A stretch of DNA of 64,000 nt, taken from NCBI RefSeq assembly GCF_002291445.1, contig NZ_CP014137.1:1178001-1242000 (forward strand). Reading direction: 5' to 3'. Both the position numbers and the translations under genes were made by a program. Within the stretch, counting starts at the first letter, position 1. Every line of letters begins with the position of its first letter. Below, in pieces: positions 45,142 through 54,205 of this stretch. Source of the DNA: Brenneria goodwinii. Lineage in GTDB: Bacteria; Pseudomonadota; Gammaproteobacteria; Enterobacterales; Enterobacteriaceae. The notes under the pieces are model-generated. The model was not told where the DNA came from. It saw only the letters and a program-made list of their open reading frames with translations, and did not search any database.

Positions 45142-45796
45142 ATTTATCGTGTTGGAAGGTTTGGAAGGCGCGGGGAAAACCAGCGCCAGGAACGTCGTGG
45201 TTGAAATATTAAATGAGTACGGCATTCATAATGTGACCTTTACCCGCGAGCCGGGGGGAACGCCGTTGGCTGAAAAACTGCGTGAATTGATCAAGCAGGG
45301 GATTGCTGATGAGAAAGTGACCGATAAAGCGGAAATCCTAATGCTGTATGCGGCCCGCGTCCAACTGGTGGAAAACGTAATTAAACCGGCGTTGGCTCAG
45401 GGAAACTGGGTGATTGGCGATCGTCACGATCTCTCGTCTCAGGCATATCAAGGCGGGGGACGAGGAATAGATCGCCAGTTGCTGCAGTCATTGCGTGATA
45501 CCGTTTTGGGCGATTTTCGTCCCGACCTGACCCTTTATCTTGATTTACCGCCGGCCATCGGCTTGCAACGCGCTCGTCAGCGCGGGGAGTTGGATCGCAT
45601 TGAACAAGAGTCATTGGCCTTTTTCGAACGTACCCGCGCCCGCTATCAGGCGCTGGCGGCGCAGGACGCCAGTATTGTGACGATTGATGCCGCACAGCCG
45701 ATGGAAAAAGTCGGCGCCGACATTCAGGGCGTAATGCGGCAATGGTTGCAGGCGCAAGGATTCGCTCCGCTGACGTTAAAACAGGATCGAGCCTGA
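45128..45796 (+). CDS. tmk: Thymidylate kinase
   Basis: 222 residues; phosphorylates dTMP to dTDP. The P-loop LEGLEGAGKTSAR is at about 8-20, the DR(Y/H) motif is GDRHDLSSQAYQGGGRGID and the LID appears as ARQRGELDRIEQE. It is a few residues longer than E. coli Tmk at the C-terminus. The stop TGA overlaps the holB ATG. Confidence 0.97.
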   Translation: MNNSKFIVLEGLEGAGKTSARNVVVEILNEYGIHNVTFTREPGGTPLAEKLRELIKQGIADEKVTDKAEILMLYAARVQLVENVIKPALAQGNWVIGDRHDLSSQAYQGGGRGIDRQLLQSLRDTVLGDFRPDLTLYLDLPPAIGLQRARQRGELDRIEQESLAFFERTRARYQALAAQDASIVTIDAAQPMEKVGADIQGVMRQWLQAQGFAPLTLKQDRA

Positions 45797-46806
45797 TGGA
45801 CTGGTATCCGTGGCTTAACGCCTCTTACCGCCAACTGATCGGTCAATATCAGGCGGGAAGGGGCCATCATGCCATTTTGCTGCATGCATTACCCGGCATG
45901 GGGGACGATTCGCTGGTCTATGCATTGAGCCGCTGGTTGATGTGCCAGCACCCGGAAGGAATGAAAAGCTGCGGCAAGTGTCACTCCTGTAATTTGATGA
46001 TGGCGGGGACGCATCCTGACTGGTACGTGTTACGTCCGGAAAAAGGCAAACACAGCCTGGGGGTCGACCCGCTGCGTGACGTTCTGGATAAGTTGTATCA
46101 GCACTCCCGGCAGGGCGGCGCTAAAGTGGTCTGGCTGCCGTTAGCTGAACTACTGACCGAAGCGGCGGCCAACGCGTTGCTTAAAACATTGGAGGAACCC
46201 CCGCAGGGAACCTACTTTTTGTTTGGCTGCCGTGAACCTGCGCGGTTGCTGGCCACGTTGCGTAGCCGTTGCCTGTATCATTATCTGGATGTGCCAAGTG
46301 AAACGCAGAGCGTGTTATGGTTAAATTCACGCCATAAGAACGACGCCCTGGCATTGCGTACCGCATTAAGGCTACAGGCGGGAGCCCCGCTGGCGGCGGA
46401 AAAACTTTTGCAGCCGGATCGCTGGAAACAACGGGTGGCTTTATGTCAAACGTTCTCTGCCGCGTTGACGTCGCACGATCTGCTCTCTTTATTACCTCAA
46501 CTTAACCACGATGATGCCGATGAACGTATTCACTGGCTGACGTCGTTGTTGCTTGATGCGATGAAATGGCAACAAGGGGCGGCAGAGTACCTGGTGAATC
46601 AGGATCAAACCGCGCTGGTTGAACATTTGGTCAATGCGGGTAATTCTCAGCTACAGTACGAGTTGCATCAGTGGCTGGTCTGTCGACAAAAGTTACTGGC
46701 GGTAACGGGCGTGAACCGTGAGTTACTATTAACGGAACGATTGCTTGATGCTGAACAAAGCCTGACCACACCTGTCCAGCGGCACTTTCATCCATTTTCT
46801 GCTTAA
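45796..46806 (+). CDS. holB: DNA polymerase III delta' subunit
   Basis: 336 residues from the ATG that overlaps the tmk stop (TGATG); E. coli HolB has 334. The clamp-loader AAA+ domain carries LHALPGMGDDSLVYALS in place of a working P-loop, the zinc module CGKCHSCNLMMAGTHPD, and SRC-motif-containing TLRSRCLYH. Delta' lacks ATPase activity and helps open the beta clamp. Confidence 0.97.
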   Translation: MDWYPWLNASYRQLIGQYQAGRGHHAILLHALPGMGDDSLVYALSRWLMCQHPEGMKSCGKCHSCNLMMAGTHPDWYVLRPEKGKHSLGVDPLRDVLDKLYQHSRQGGAKVVWLPLAELLTEAAANALLKTLEEPPQGTYFLFGCREPARLLATLRSRCLYHYLDVPSETQSVLWLNSRHKNDALALRTALRLQAGAPLAAEKLLQPDRWKQRVALCQTFSAALTSHDLLSLLPQLNHDDADERIHWLTSLLLDAMKWQQGAAEYLVNQDQTALVEHLVNAGNSQLQYELHQWLVCRQKLLAVTGVNRELLLTERLLDAEQSLTTPVQRHFHPFSA

Positions 46807-46825
46807 TTGATTTCGAGTAAATATC

Positions 46826-47623
46826 ATGTTGTTAGTTGATTCCCATTGCCATCTTGATGGACTGGATTACCAGTCAATACATAAAGATGTCTCCGATGTT
46901 TTGGACAAAGCCAGACGTCGTGACGTCGGTTTTATCCTGGCGGTAGCGACGACGCTGCCTGGTTTCCGCGCGATGACCGATTTGATAGGCGAACGGGATA
47001 ATGTGGCTTTCTCGTGTGGCGTTCATCCGCTTAATCAGGATGAACCCTATGACTACGCCGAATTACGTCGCCTTGCGGCCTCCAGCCAGGTGGTGGCGCT
47101 GGGGGAAACAGGGCTGGATTACCATTATCAGGAAGAGACGAAAGCGCAGCAGCAAGCCTCTTTTCGTGAACACATCCGCATCGGCAACGAATTGAATAAG
47201 CCGGTGATTGTGCATACCCGCTCCGCACGAGCCGATACGCTGGCGATTTTAAAAGAAGAGCAGGCGGAAAAGTGCGGCGGGGTGCTGCACTGCTTTACTG
47301 AAGATTTGGCAACGGCCAAAACGCTATTGGATATGGGATTCTATATTTCATTCTCCGGCATTATCACTTTCCGTAATGCGGAAGAATTACGCGATGTCGC
47401 TCGTTATGTGCCATTGGATCGCATGCTGGTTGAAACCGATTCCCCCTGGTTGGCTCCCGTGCCTTTCCGGGGACAGGAAAATCAGCCGGCGAATGTTCGT
47501 GATGTGGCGGAGTACGTATCCGTGCTTAAAGGCGTTGAGCTGGACACGTTGGCAGAAGTCACGACCGAGAACTTTTCCCATTTGTTTCACATCGACCTCT
47601 CACGGTTGACCAGTGCGCGATAG
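46826..47623 (+). CDS. ycfH: TatD-family metal-dependent hydrolase YcfH
   Basis: 265 residues. TatD TIM barrel motifs: DSHCHLDGLDY, GVHPLN, ALGETGLDYHY, PVIVHTRSA, HCFTE and ETDSPWLAP. The family has DNase and D-aminoacyl-tRNA deacylase-like members; the role of YcfH is not settled. Last gene of the run. Confidence 0.95.
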   Translation: MLLVDSHCHLDGLDYQSIHKDVSDVLDKARRRDVGFILAVATTLPGFRAMTDLIGERDNVAFSCGVHPLNQDEPYDYAELRRLAASSQVVALGETGLDYHYQEETKAQQQASFREHIRIGNELNKPVIVHTRSARADTLAILKEEQAEKCGGVLHCFTEDLATAKTLLDMGFYISFSGIITFRNAEELRDVARYVPLDRMLVETDSPWLAPVPFRGQENQPANVRDVAEYVSVLKGVELDTLAEVTTENFSHLFHIDLSRLTSAR

Positions 47624-47779
47624 TGGTTGAGAATAGCCGAGTTTTTTCGGGCTGTGTAATTAATCGTAATAAAGGCACAATCTGGTCGGTCTTTTTTTCG
47701 TCAGTTATGTGCGTTTTTCAGTGACGCGCTGCAAATAAGATTGATTTATGTTCTGTTTTGACTTGTCGGGTTGCTGAAA

Positions 47780-47835
47780 CGTGATAGCAGTCAAACATTG
47801 ATTGCGCTATTTATTTTACTCTGCGTAAAAATTAA
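47780..47835 (+). promoter_or_regulatory. CRP site and Mlc operator of ptsG
   Basis: CGTGA-TAGCAG-TCAAA (47780-47795) fits the CRP consensus in 8 of 10 key bases. TATTTTACTCTGCGTAAAAATTAA (47812-47835) resembles the E. coli ptsG Mlc operator as I recall it. The spacing would put CRP about 40 bases before a start near 47828. Confidence 0.65.
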
Positions 47836-47921
47836 AAGGGGGGCTAAGACCTCCCTTACTTGTAAAGGGTATCCTCCCCGCCTTTTATGTATATATAAGC
47901 ATCAGAAGTAAAAGCACCATT

Positions 47922-47933
47922 ACTCAGGAGCAC
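47922..47933 (+). promoter_or_regulatory. SgrS pairing site at the ptsG ribosome site
   Basis: ACTCAGGAGCAC includes the ribosome site and matches the conserved E. coli ptsG leader to which SgrS pairs. The bases up to the ATG are also nearly unchanged. SgrS itself is not in the window. Confidence 0.7.
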
Positions 47934-47941
47934 ACTCAATT

Positions 47942-49375
47942 ATGTTCAAGAATGCATTCGCAAACCTGCAAAAAGTAGGTAAGTCGCTAATGCTGCCGGT
48001 ATCCGTACTGCCGATAGCAGGTATCCTGCTGGGCGTCGGCGCGGCAAATTTTAGCTGGTTACCCGCTGTTGTTTCCCATGTTATGGCTGAAGCCGGAGGA
48101 TCCGTCTTCGCCAATATGCCCCTGATCTTTGCTATTGGTGTGGCATTGGGATTCACCAACAATGACGGCGTATCGGCACTAGCTGCTGTTGTGGCCTATG
48201 GCATCATGGTAAAAACCATGGCGGTGGTGGCGCCGCTGATTCTGCATTTATCCCCGGAAGAGATTGCGGCACAGCACCTTGCCGACACCGGTGTATTGGG
48301 CGGGATTATCGCAGGCGCTATCGCGGCTTATATGTTTAACCGCTTTTATCGCATCCAACTGCCGGAATATCTTGGTTTCTTCGCCGGCAAACGCTTCGTT
48401 CCCATTATTTCCGGTCTGTGCGCCATCCTGCTGGGGATTGGCCTGTCATTCATTTGGCCGCCGGTTGGCCGTGGTATTCAGGCCTTCTCTCAATGGGGCG
48501 CCTATCAGAACCCTGTCTTAGCATTCGGCCTGTACGGTATTGTTGAACGCTCGCTGGTGCCTTTTGGTCTTCACCATATTTGGAACGTACCTTTCCAGAT
48601 GCAGATTGGTGAATTCACCAATGCGGCAGGTCAGGTGTTCCACGGTGATATCCCCCGTTATATGGCCGGGGACCCGACCGCGGGTAAATTGTCTGGCGGC
48701 TTCCTGTTCAAAATGTATGGCTTGCCTGCTGCTGCTATCGCTATCTGGCATTCCGCTAAACCGGAAAACCGCGCCAAAGTGGGCGGGATCATGATCTCGG
48801 CAGCACTGACCGCATTCCTGACCGGGATTACCGAACCCATCGAGTTTTCGTTCCTGTTCGTTGCGCCGATTCTGTATGTGATCCACGCGATTCTGGCCGG
48901 TCTGGCATTCCCGATCTGTATTCTGCTGGATATGCGCGACGGCACCAGCTTCTCTCACGGTCTGATCGACTTTATCGTGTTGAGCGGCAACGGTCACAAT
49001 CTGTGGCTGTTCCCGATCGTTGGTCTGGGCTATGCGTTTGTCTATTACTCTATATTCCGTATCCTGATCGCCAAGCTGAATCTGAAGACCCCGGGCCGTG
49101 AAGACAGTAGTGCCGATCAGGTTGTTCAGGGAAGCTCTGAGATGGCTGCCGCGCTGGTCGGTGCCTTCGGCGGTAAAGATAACATCACCAACCTGGATGC
49201 GTGTATCACTCGTTTACGCGTGAGCGTGGCGGATGTAACAAAAGTCGATCAGGCTGGTTTGAAACAATTGGGTGCTGCGGGTGTTGTTGTTGCGGGTTCT
49301 GGCGTTCAGGCGATTTTCGGTACCAAGTCTGACAACCTGAAAACCGATATGGACGATTTCATTCGTAATAGCTAA
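47942..49375 (+). CDS. ptsG: Glucose PTS permease, IIBC component
   Basis: 477 residues, the E. coli length. The EIIC membrane domain (about 1-385) has PIAGILLGVGA, GFTNNDGVSALAA and GITEPIEFSFLF; a linker leads to the EIIB domain with NLDACITRLRVSV, whose Cys (about 421) is phosphorylated. It imports and phosphorylates glucose. A single-gene unit with strong upstream regulation and terminator. Confidence 0.98.
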   Translation: MFKNAFANLQKVGKSLMLPVSVLPIAGILLGVGAANFSWLPAVVSHVMAEAGGSVFANMPLIFAIGVALGFTNNDGVSALAAVVAYGIMVKTMAVVAPLILHLSPEEIAAQHLADTGVLGGIIAGAIAAYMFNRFYRIQLPEYLGFFAGKRFVPIISGLCAILLGIGLSFIWPPVGRGIQAFSQWGAYQNPVLAFGLYGIVERSLVPFGLHHIWNVPFQMQIGEFTNAAGQVFHGDIPRYMAGDPTAGKLSGGFLFKMYGLPAAAIAIWHSAKPENRAKVGGIMISAALTAFLTGITEPIEFSFLFVAPILYVIHAILAGLAFPICILLDMRDGTSFSHGLIDFIVLSGNGHNLWLFPIVGLGYAFVYYSIFRILIAKLNLKTPGREDSSADQVVQGSSEMAAALVGAFGGKDNITNLDACITRLRVSVADVTKVDQAGLKQLGAAGVVVAGSGVQAIFGTKSDNLKTDMDDFIRNS

Positions 49376-49415
49376 TTAGCAGTCGGGGAGTTTCAAAAGG
49401 GGCGAAAGCCTGCTC

Positions 49416-49449
49416 ATGCCGGACACTTAGGGTGTCCGGCATTTTTTTT
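49416..49449 (+). terminator. ptsG terminator
   Basis: ATGCCGGACAC (49416-49426) pairs with GTGTCCGGCAT (49432-49442), followed by eight T's. Confidence 0.93.
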
Positions 49450-49872
49450 AATGGATATGCCGAACACCTTCCTTTATTTCTCTGCGATCATTCCCTGCCC
49501 GCCGCCGCATTGATACCCGGCAGCACGCTCACCGTCCCTGGCGAGCCATTTCCGGCCTTGCCGAAGAAAAGCCAGATTAATACATTACTTTATTTAATGT
49601 TATTCGATGGCGGTCAGCAGAAAAAATCCATCTCAGAACGCTCGATGTGCTGACTTCATTTGCGTAATAGCGCGAAATTTGAACGAAAATGCGACGCGTT
49701 ACAGGAATGTGCCCTTTTATGATGCTATATGAATTTAGTTATTCATATAAATATAACTTAAGTTTTTGCCTAAGTTGATCCAGATCAATCTGGACCGAGC
49801 TACCATTTGATTCAACCGGATTCAACTATCTATAGTTTTTTAAAAAATTTTTTACAAAAAAGGGAATTATCT
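49450..49872. other. Intergenic region before the GldA-like gene
   Basis: No gene supported. The right half is AT-rich and includes an FNR-type box (49775-49788) and a possible -10 TATAGT at 49831. A short frame at 49432-49653 overlaps the ptsG terminator and is rejected. fhuE, present here in E. coli, is absent. Confidence 0.6.
49775..49788 (+). promoter_or_regulatory. FNR-type box upstream of the GldA-like gene
   Basis: TTGATCCAGATCAA is a perfect TTGAT-N4-ATCAA. It overlaps a 16-base inverted repeat, TCCAGAT-CA-ATCTGGA (49779-49794). Its centre is about 61 bases before a start predicted from TATAGT (49831-49836). Confidence 0.7.
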
Positions 49873-50976
49873 ATGTCTAGTCATCGCTCAATCTCTTCAC
49901 CGAAGAAATTCATCATCGCAAAAGATTTGCTGCTGGACCCCAGCGCATATATTAATGACCTTGGTCATCAGGCCCTTATTATCTGCGACGTTTTTTTTCT
50001 GGAGACGGTCAATTCAACCACTAAATCTAATCTGCAAAAAAACCATGTCGCCAGCGTTATAGAGAAATTCGCGGGCGAATGCACACAAAAAGAAGTCGAC
50101 CGCCTGTGTGCAATAAGAGAAAAAAACGGTTGCGACGTCATCGTCGGTATCGGCGGCGGGAAAACATTGGATGCGGCGAAAGCCGTTGCTTACCAACATA
50201 AAAAACCTGTCGTCGTTGTTCCAACCATTGCGTCCACCGACGCCCCCTGTACCGCCCTGTCTGTTCTCTACGAAGAAAACGGCGAATTTGATAAATACCT
50301 GTTCCTGCCCGAAAATCCGGATACCGTATTAGCCGATCCCAATGTCCTGGTGAAGGCGCCGGCGCGCTTTTTCTCCGCGGGCATCGGCGACGCATTAGCC
50401 ACCTACTTTGAAGCCCGCGCTTGCTACGGCGCCGACGGCCTGAACCTGATTTTAAGAAAACCTTCAATAACCGGTATGGCCATCGCCAAATTGTGCTTTG
50501 AGCAACTGAAAGCCAACGTCGAACAGGCAATGATTTCTGTGGAAAATAAAGTCAGCTCGCCGGCCTTTGAAGCCTGTCTGGAGGCCGCTATTTACAGCAG
50601 CGGCGTGGGTGCGGAGTCCGGCGGTTTGGCGGCGGCTCATGCGGTGAACAACGGCATGTCCGTGGTGCCAGAATTGCACCGGGCGCAGCACGGCGAAAAA
50701 GTGGTTTTCGGTCTTTTAACGCAGTTGGTGCTGGAAAATGCGCCGCAAGCAGAACTGGAAGAAGTCATCAAGATTATCAAGATCGCCAAACTGCCGCTGT
50801 GCCTGGAAGATTTTGGTCTGACGGAGTGGAAAGAAAAAGATTGGCGAGCCGTTGCTGAAGTTGCCTGCGCAGAAGGCGACACGATGACCAACATGGTAAA
50901 AAAAGTCACGGCGAACGATGTCTATGACGCCATGAAGATTGCCGACTCGCTGGGTAAATATTATCGCGATAAATAA
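49873..50976 (+). CDS. Glycerol dehydrogenase-like iron-family alcohol dehydrogenase
   Basis: From the ATG at 49873 (GGGA 8 bases upstream) the product is 367 residues, the length of E. coli GldA, and matches it in FAGECTQKEVDRL, GIGGGKTLDAAKAVA, VPTIASTDAPCTALSV, FSAGIGDALATYFEARAC (metal Asp), AAHAVNNG and HRAQHGEKVVFG (metal His). It probably oxidises glycerol or reduces dihydroxyacetone with NAD. It replaces fhuE between ptsG and hinT; an FNR-type box suggests anaerobic control. True substrate is unproven. Confidence 0.93.
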   Translation: MSSHRSISSPKKFIIAKDLLLDPSAYINDLGHQALIICDVFFLETVNSTTKSNLQKNHVASVIEKFAGECTQKEVDRLCAIREKNGCDVIVGIGGGKTLDAAKAVAYQHKKPVVVVPTIASTDAPCTALSVLYEENGEFDKYLFLPENPDTVLADPNVLVKAPARFFSAGIGDALATYFEARACYGADGLNLILRKPSITGMAIAKLCFEQLKANVEQAMISVENKVSSPAFEACLEAAIYSSGVGAESGGLAAAHAVNNGMSVVPELHRAQHGEKVVFGLLTQLVLENAPQAELEEVIKIIKIAKLPLCLEDFGLTEWKEKDWRAVAEVACAEGDTMTNMVKKVTANDVYDAMKIADSLGKYYRDK

Positions 50977-51024
50977 GCGGCGAATACCGATCGTCTAAAG
51001 GCGATGGATTAGCGGAGAGTGTAT

Positions 51025-51055
51025 AAAAGGTTCATGATTTTCATGAACCTTTTTT
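51025..51055 (+). terminator. Terminator of the GldA-like gene
   Basis: AAAAGGTTCATGA pairs with TCATGAACCTTTT around TTT, and T's follow. It lies about 50 bases after the stop. Confidence 0.9.
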
Positions 51056-51204
51056 ATGGCGTCGCTGGCGAATTATCCATTTGTGAGAGAAATAGTCGAA
51101 GAAGGTTGAAAGACATAGAGTCTGTCACTCATACTGCCTTATGCGCTTCATTCTATTGGGCTGATACGGTTTTAACCCAAGCTTGCTTTAAAAGGAAATC
51201 AATC

Positions 51205-51555
51205 ATGGCTGAAGAAACCATTTTTAGTAAAATTATCCGCAAGGAAATTCCGGCCGACATTGTTTACCAGGATGAATTGGTAACCGCCTTTCGTGATATT
51301 GCGCCGCGTACCCCCACCCATGTTCTGATCGTACCTAACGTCTTGATCCCCACGGTTAATGATACGACGGCTGAACATGAGGCCGCGTTGGGACGGATGA
51401 TTACGGTCGCCGGGAAAATCGCCAAGCAGGAAGGTATTGCCGATGATGGCTACCGGCTGATTATCAACTGCAACCGGCACGGCGGACAAGAAGTTTACCA
51501 TGTCCACATGCATCTGCTTGGCGGTCGCGCCTTAGGGCCATTACTGGCTGACTAG
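51205..51555 (+). CDS. hinT: Purine nucleoside phosphoramidase HinT (HIT family)
   Basis: The ATG at 51205 (AAAGGA upstream) gives 116 residues beginning MAEETIFSKIIRKEIPADI; the longer frame from 51019 includes a terminator. The histidine triad HVHMH lies at 99-103. It hydrolyses AMP-lysine-type phosphoramidates. ycfL, next in E. coli, is missing, so lpoB follows directly. Confidence 0.96.
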   Translation: MAEETIFSKIIRKEIPADIVYQDELVTAFRDIAPRTPTHVLIVPNVLIPTVNDTTAEHEAALGRMITVAGKIAKQEGIADDGYRLIINCNRHGGQEVYHVHMHLLGGRALGPLLAD

Positions 51556-51643
51556 GTCTGATTTCAAACGGCCGATAGCGGCTGTTTTATTGCTTAGGAA
51601 TGTGCCGACTGATGACGCGGACTTAGGTGTTGAGAGAGGAAAC

Positions 51644-52216
51644 ATGAAAAAGTATCTATGGGTGGTATTGGCTACGCTGGTGCTGACGGGGTGTCCAAGT
51701 CGACCGCCGGAGCCCACGGAACCGCCTGCGACGGTTGAACCGGTAGAGCCTTCGGTTCCGGTAACTCCTCCGCCGAGCGAGCCGGTTCCGCCGCCGCCTA
51801 AAATTCAGACGCTGAATTGGGACGCCAGCATCAATCCGCTGGTCGCGCAGATGTTGAAAGCGGATGGCGTAACGCAGGGGAGTATCCTGCTGCTGGACAG
51901 CGTGAAGAATAACACCAATGGGGCATTGCAGACGGCGAGAGCCACTAACGCGCTATACAGCGCGCTGGCGGCCGACCATACTTTTACCCTGGTGCCGAAG
52001 GAGCAGGTTGCGCAGGCTAAGCAAACGTTAGGCCTGTCGGTTGACGATAGCTTGGGATCGCGCAGCAAGGCGATAGGGCTGGCCCGCTATGTTAGCGCGC
52101 AGTATGTGTTGTATAGCGACGTGAGCGGTGATGTGAAATCACCGGTGCTGGATATGCAACTGATGCTGGTTCAGACTGGGGAAATTGTTTGGTCGGGTAG
52201 CGGTGCCGTACAATAG
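51644..52216 (+). CDS. lpoB: Outer membrane lipoprotein LpoB, PBP1b activator
   Basis: From the ATG at 51644 the protein has 190 residues. A lipobox (LVLTGC) ends the signal peptide, then comes a long Pro/Glu-rich stalk (PEPTEPPATVEPVEP and so on) and the globular LpoB domain (NWDASINPLVAQMLKADGVTQGSILLLDSVKNNTNGAL to MQLMLVQTGEIVWSGSGAVQ). LpoB reaches through the peptidoglycan to stimulate PBP1b. It overlaps the thiK start. Confidence 0.95.
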   Translation: MKKYLWVVLATLVLTGCPSRPPEPTEPPATVEPVEPSVPVTPPPSEPVPPPPKIQTLNWDASINPLVAQMLKADGVTQGSILLLDSVKNNTNGALQTARATNALYSALAADHTFTLVPKEQVAQAKQTLGLSVDDSLGSRSKAIGLARYVSAQYVLYSDVSGDVKSPVLDMQLMLVQTGEIVWSGSGAVQ

Positions 52217-53063
52217 TAAACAACAGATTGCCGATCTTATCGGTAAGCATTTTCCGGCGGCAGAGTCCGCCGGTTTTCATTTGGCCCCCATTAGTGGATT
52301 AAGCAGCGAAAGCTGGCGGATCCATGCTCCGGGACTCGATGTGCTGGCACGGCCGCAGTCGCTGTCCGGTCGCCTGTCGGGCACCGATCGTCAACGGGAG
52401 TTTCATCTGTTGCGGCAAATGGCTTTGATTGGCCTGGCTCCGCGCCCGCTGCTGTGGCATGACGGCTGGTTAATCGTCGAGTGGGTGGACGGCCGCGTCG
52501 CCACGGCGTCGGAGTTCTCCGCCTTGCTGCGTAACGGCGAACTGGCGCGTTGCCTCGCCCGCATTCATCAACAGCCATGCAGTGGTTATCCGTTGGCGTT
52601 GAAGCCGCTATTCGCCCGTCATTGGCAAATGATGGATGCCCGCCGGCGCTCTCCGGCGTTGTTGCGGCTTCATCGGCATTTCCAGCAAAAAGCGCCGCCC
52701 AAGCCATTGGCTATTGCTCCGTTGCACCTGGATGTCCATGCGGAAAATCTGTTGCTGACAGATGAAAAAATCATGTTCATCGATTGGGAGTACGCGGCGG
52801 ATGGCGATATTGCGCTGGAGATGGCGTTTATTATTCGCGCTAATCAGTTGGATAGCGGAATGCAACGGCGTTTTTTACAAACTTATCAGCAACAGCGTCC
52901 GGGGTTTTCTCTCGCATGTCTTCAGCAACGAACTGCGCAGTGGCTGCCGTGGGTCGATTATCTGATGGTGATGTGGTACGAAATACGCTGGCAGCAAACC
53001 AGGCAGGAGACATTTCTGCGCGCGTTGGCGCCATTGCGCCGGCAGTTAGGGATCAGCGGATAA
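52203..53063 (+). CDS. thiK: Thiamine kinase
   Basis: ThiK phosphorylates thiamine in salvage. APH/ChoK fold: PLHLDVHAENLLLTDEKIMFIDWEYAADGDIALEMA is the catalytic and metal loop. I prefer the GTG at 52203 because VPYNSKQQIADLIGKHFP aligns with the E. coli start; a TTG at 52185 is possible. The N-terminal half is weakly conserved. It overlaps the lpoB 3' end, indicating an lpoB-thiK-nagZ operon. Confidence 0.9.
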   Translation: MPYNSKQQIADLIGKHFPAAESAGFHLAPISGLSSESWRIHAPGLDVLARPQSLSGRLSGTDRQREFHLLRQMALIGLAPRPLLWHDGWLIVEWVDGRVATASEFSALLRNGELARCLARIHQQPCSGYPLALKPLFARHWQMMDARRRSPALLRLHRHFQQKAPPKPLAIAPLHLDVHAENLLLTDEKIMFIDWEYAADGDIALEMAFIIRANQLDSGMQRRFLQTYQQQRPGFSLACLQQRTAQWLPWVDYLMVMWYEIRWQQTRQETFLRALAPLRRQLGISG

Positions 53064-53122
53064 CCGCGTGGGTATAAGGTCAGGACGACGCATCAATCAA
53101 TTGAGTAATGAATGAGGTTTTC

Positions 53123-54151
53123 GTGGGCCCAGTAATGTTAGATGTCGCCAGCTACGAGCTGGATGCTGAAGATCGTGAAGTGTTAGCCCATCCGCTGGTT
53201 GGCGGCGTGATTCTATTTACCCGGAATTTTCATGATGTAGGGCAGTTGGCGGAATTGGTGCGCCAGATTCGCACGGCGTCGCGTGAACGTTTGGTTGTCG
53301 CGGTCGATCAGGAGGGGGGCCGGGTTCAGCGTTTCAGGGAAGGATTTACCCGGTTACCGGCCGCCCAGGCTTTTGCCGCCTTGAATAGCGAGACCGACGC
53401 CTGTCGACTGGCGCAGGAAGCCGGCTGGTTGATGGCGGCGGAAATGATCGCCATGGATATTGATATCAGTTTCGCCCCGGTGCTGGATATCGGTCACCGC
53501 AGTGCCGCAATTGGCGAACGTTCGTTCCACGCACAACCTGAAAAAGCGTTACTCGTGGCTAAAAGTTTTATTACCGGTATGCACAGCGCCGGAATGAAAG
53601 TAACGGGTAAACATTTTCCCGGTCACGGCGCGGTTAGCGCGGATTCCCATAAAGAGACACCGATCGACCCCCGTTCGCTGGATGAAATCCGCTCGCATGA
53701 TATGCTTATCTTTAAACAACTTATCCAGCAACAGCAGTTGGATGCGATTATGCCGGCCCATGTGATCTATACCGAAGCAGACCCTCGTCCGGCCAGTGGA
53801 TCGCCGTTCTGGTTGAAACAGATATTGCGTCAGGAATTAGGCTTTAACGGCATTATCTTCTCCGATGACCTGTCGATGGAAGGGGCGGCCGTGATGGGGA
53901 GTTATCCTGAGCGAGCGCAAGCCTCGCTAAACGCGGGGTGCGACATGATTCTGGCCTGCAATAACCGCGATGGCGCGATAAGCATTTTGGATAACCTGTC
54001 CCCGGTCAAAGCGGATCGGCTGTCCAGCTTATATCATCGGGGTTCGTTCTCTCGTCGACAACTGCTGGATTCGTCGCGTTGGCAGCAGGCGAATCAGGCG
54101 CTTACGGCGCTCAGCGAGCGCTGGCAGGCATACAAGGACGAGAGGAAATAA
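53123..54151 (+). CDS. nagZ: Beta-N-acetylhexosaminidase NagZ
   Basis: NagZ removes GlcNAc from anhydro-muropeptides in cytosolic peptidoglycan recycling. The GTG at 53123 (GAGG upstream, aligned with E. coli MGPVML) gives 342 residues; the ATG at 53108 would add five. GH3 motifs: VAVDQEGGRVQRF, KHFPGHGAVSADSHKE (His-Asp catalytic dyad loop) and FSDDLSMEGAA (nucleophile Asp). Confidence 0.96.
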   Translation: MGPVMLDVASYELDAEDREVLAHPLVGGVILFTRNFHDVGQLAELVRQIRTASRERLVVAVDQEGGRVQRFREGFTRLPAAQAFAALNSETDACRLAQEAGWLMAAEMIAMDIDISFAPVLDIGHRSAAIGERSFHAQPEKALLVAKSFITGMHSAGMKVTGKHFPGHGAVSADSHKETPIDPRSLDEIRSHDMLIFKQLIQQQQLDAIMPAHVIYTEADPRPASGSPFWLKQILRQELGFNGIIFSDDLSMEGAAVMGSYPERAQASLNAGCDMILACNNRDGAISILDNLSPVKADRLSSLYHRGSFSRRQLLDSSRWQQANQALTALSERWQAYKDERK

Positions 54152-54205
54152 GATTTTCCGCTACCCGCGCGTGGCGCGGCGTAGCCAAAACAGTGGTGAA
54201 GAGCG

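Noticed and set aside
49432..49653. 73-codon plus-strand ORF after ptsG
   Set aside because: It begins inside the ptsG terminator and has no ribosome site or recognisable content.
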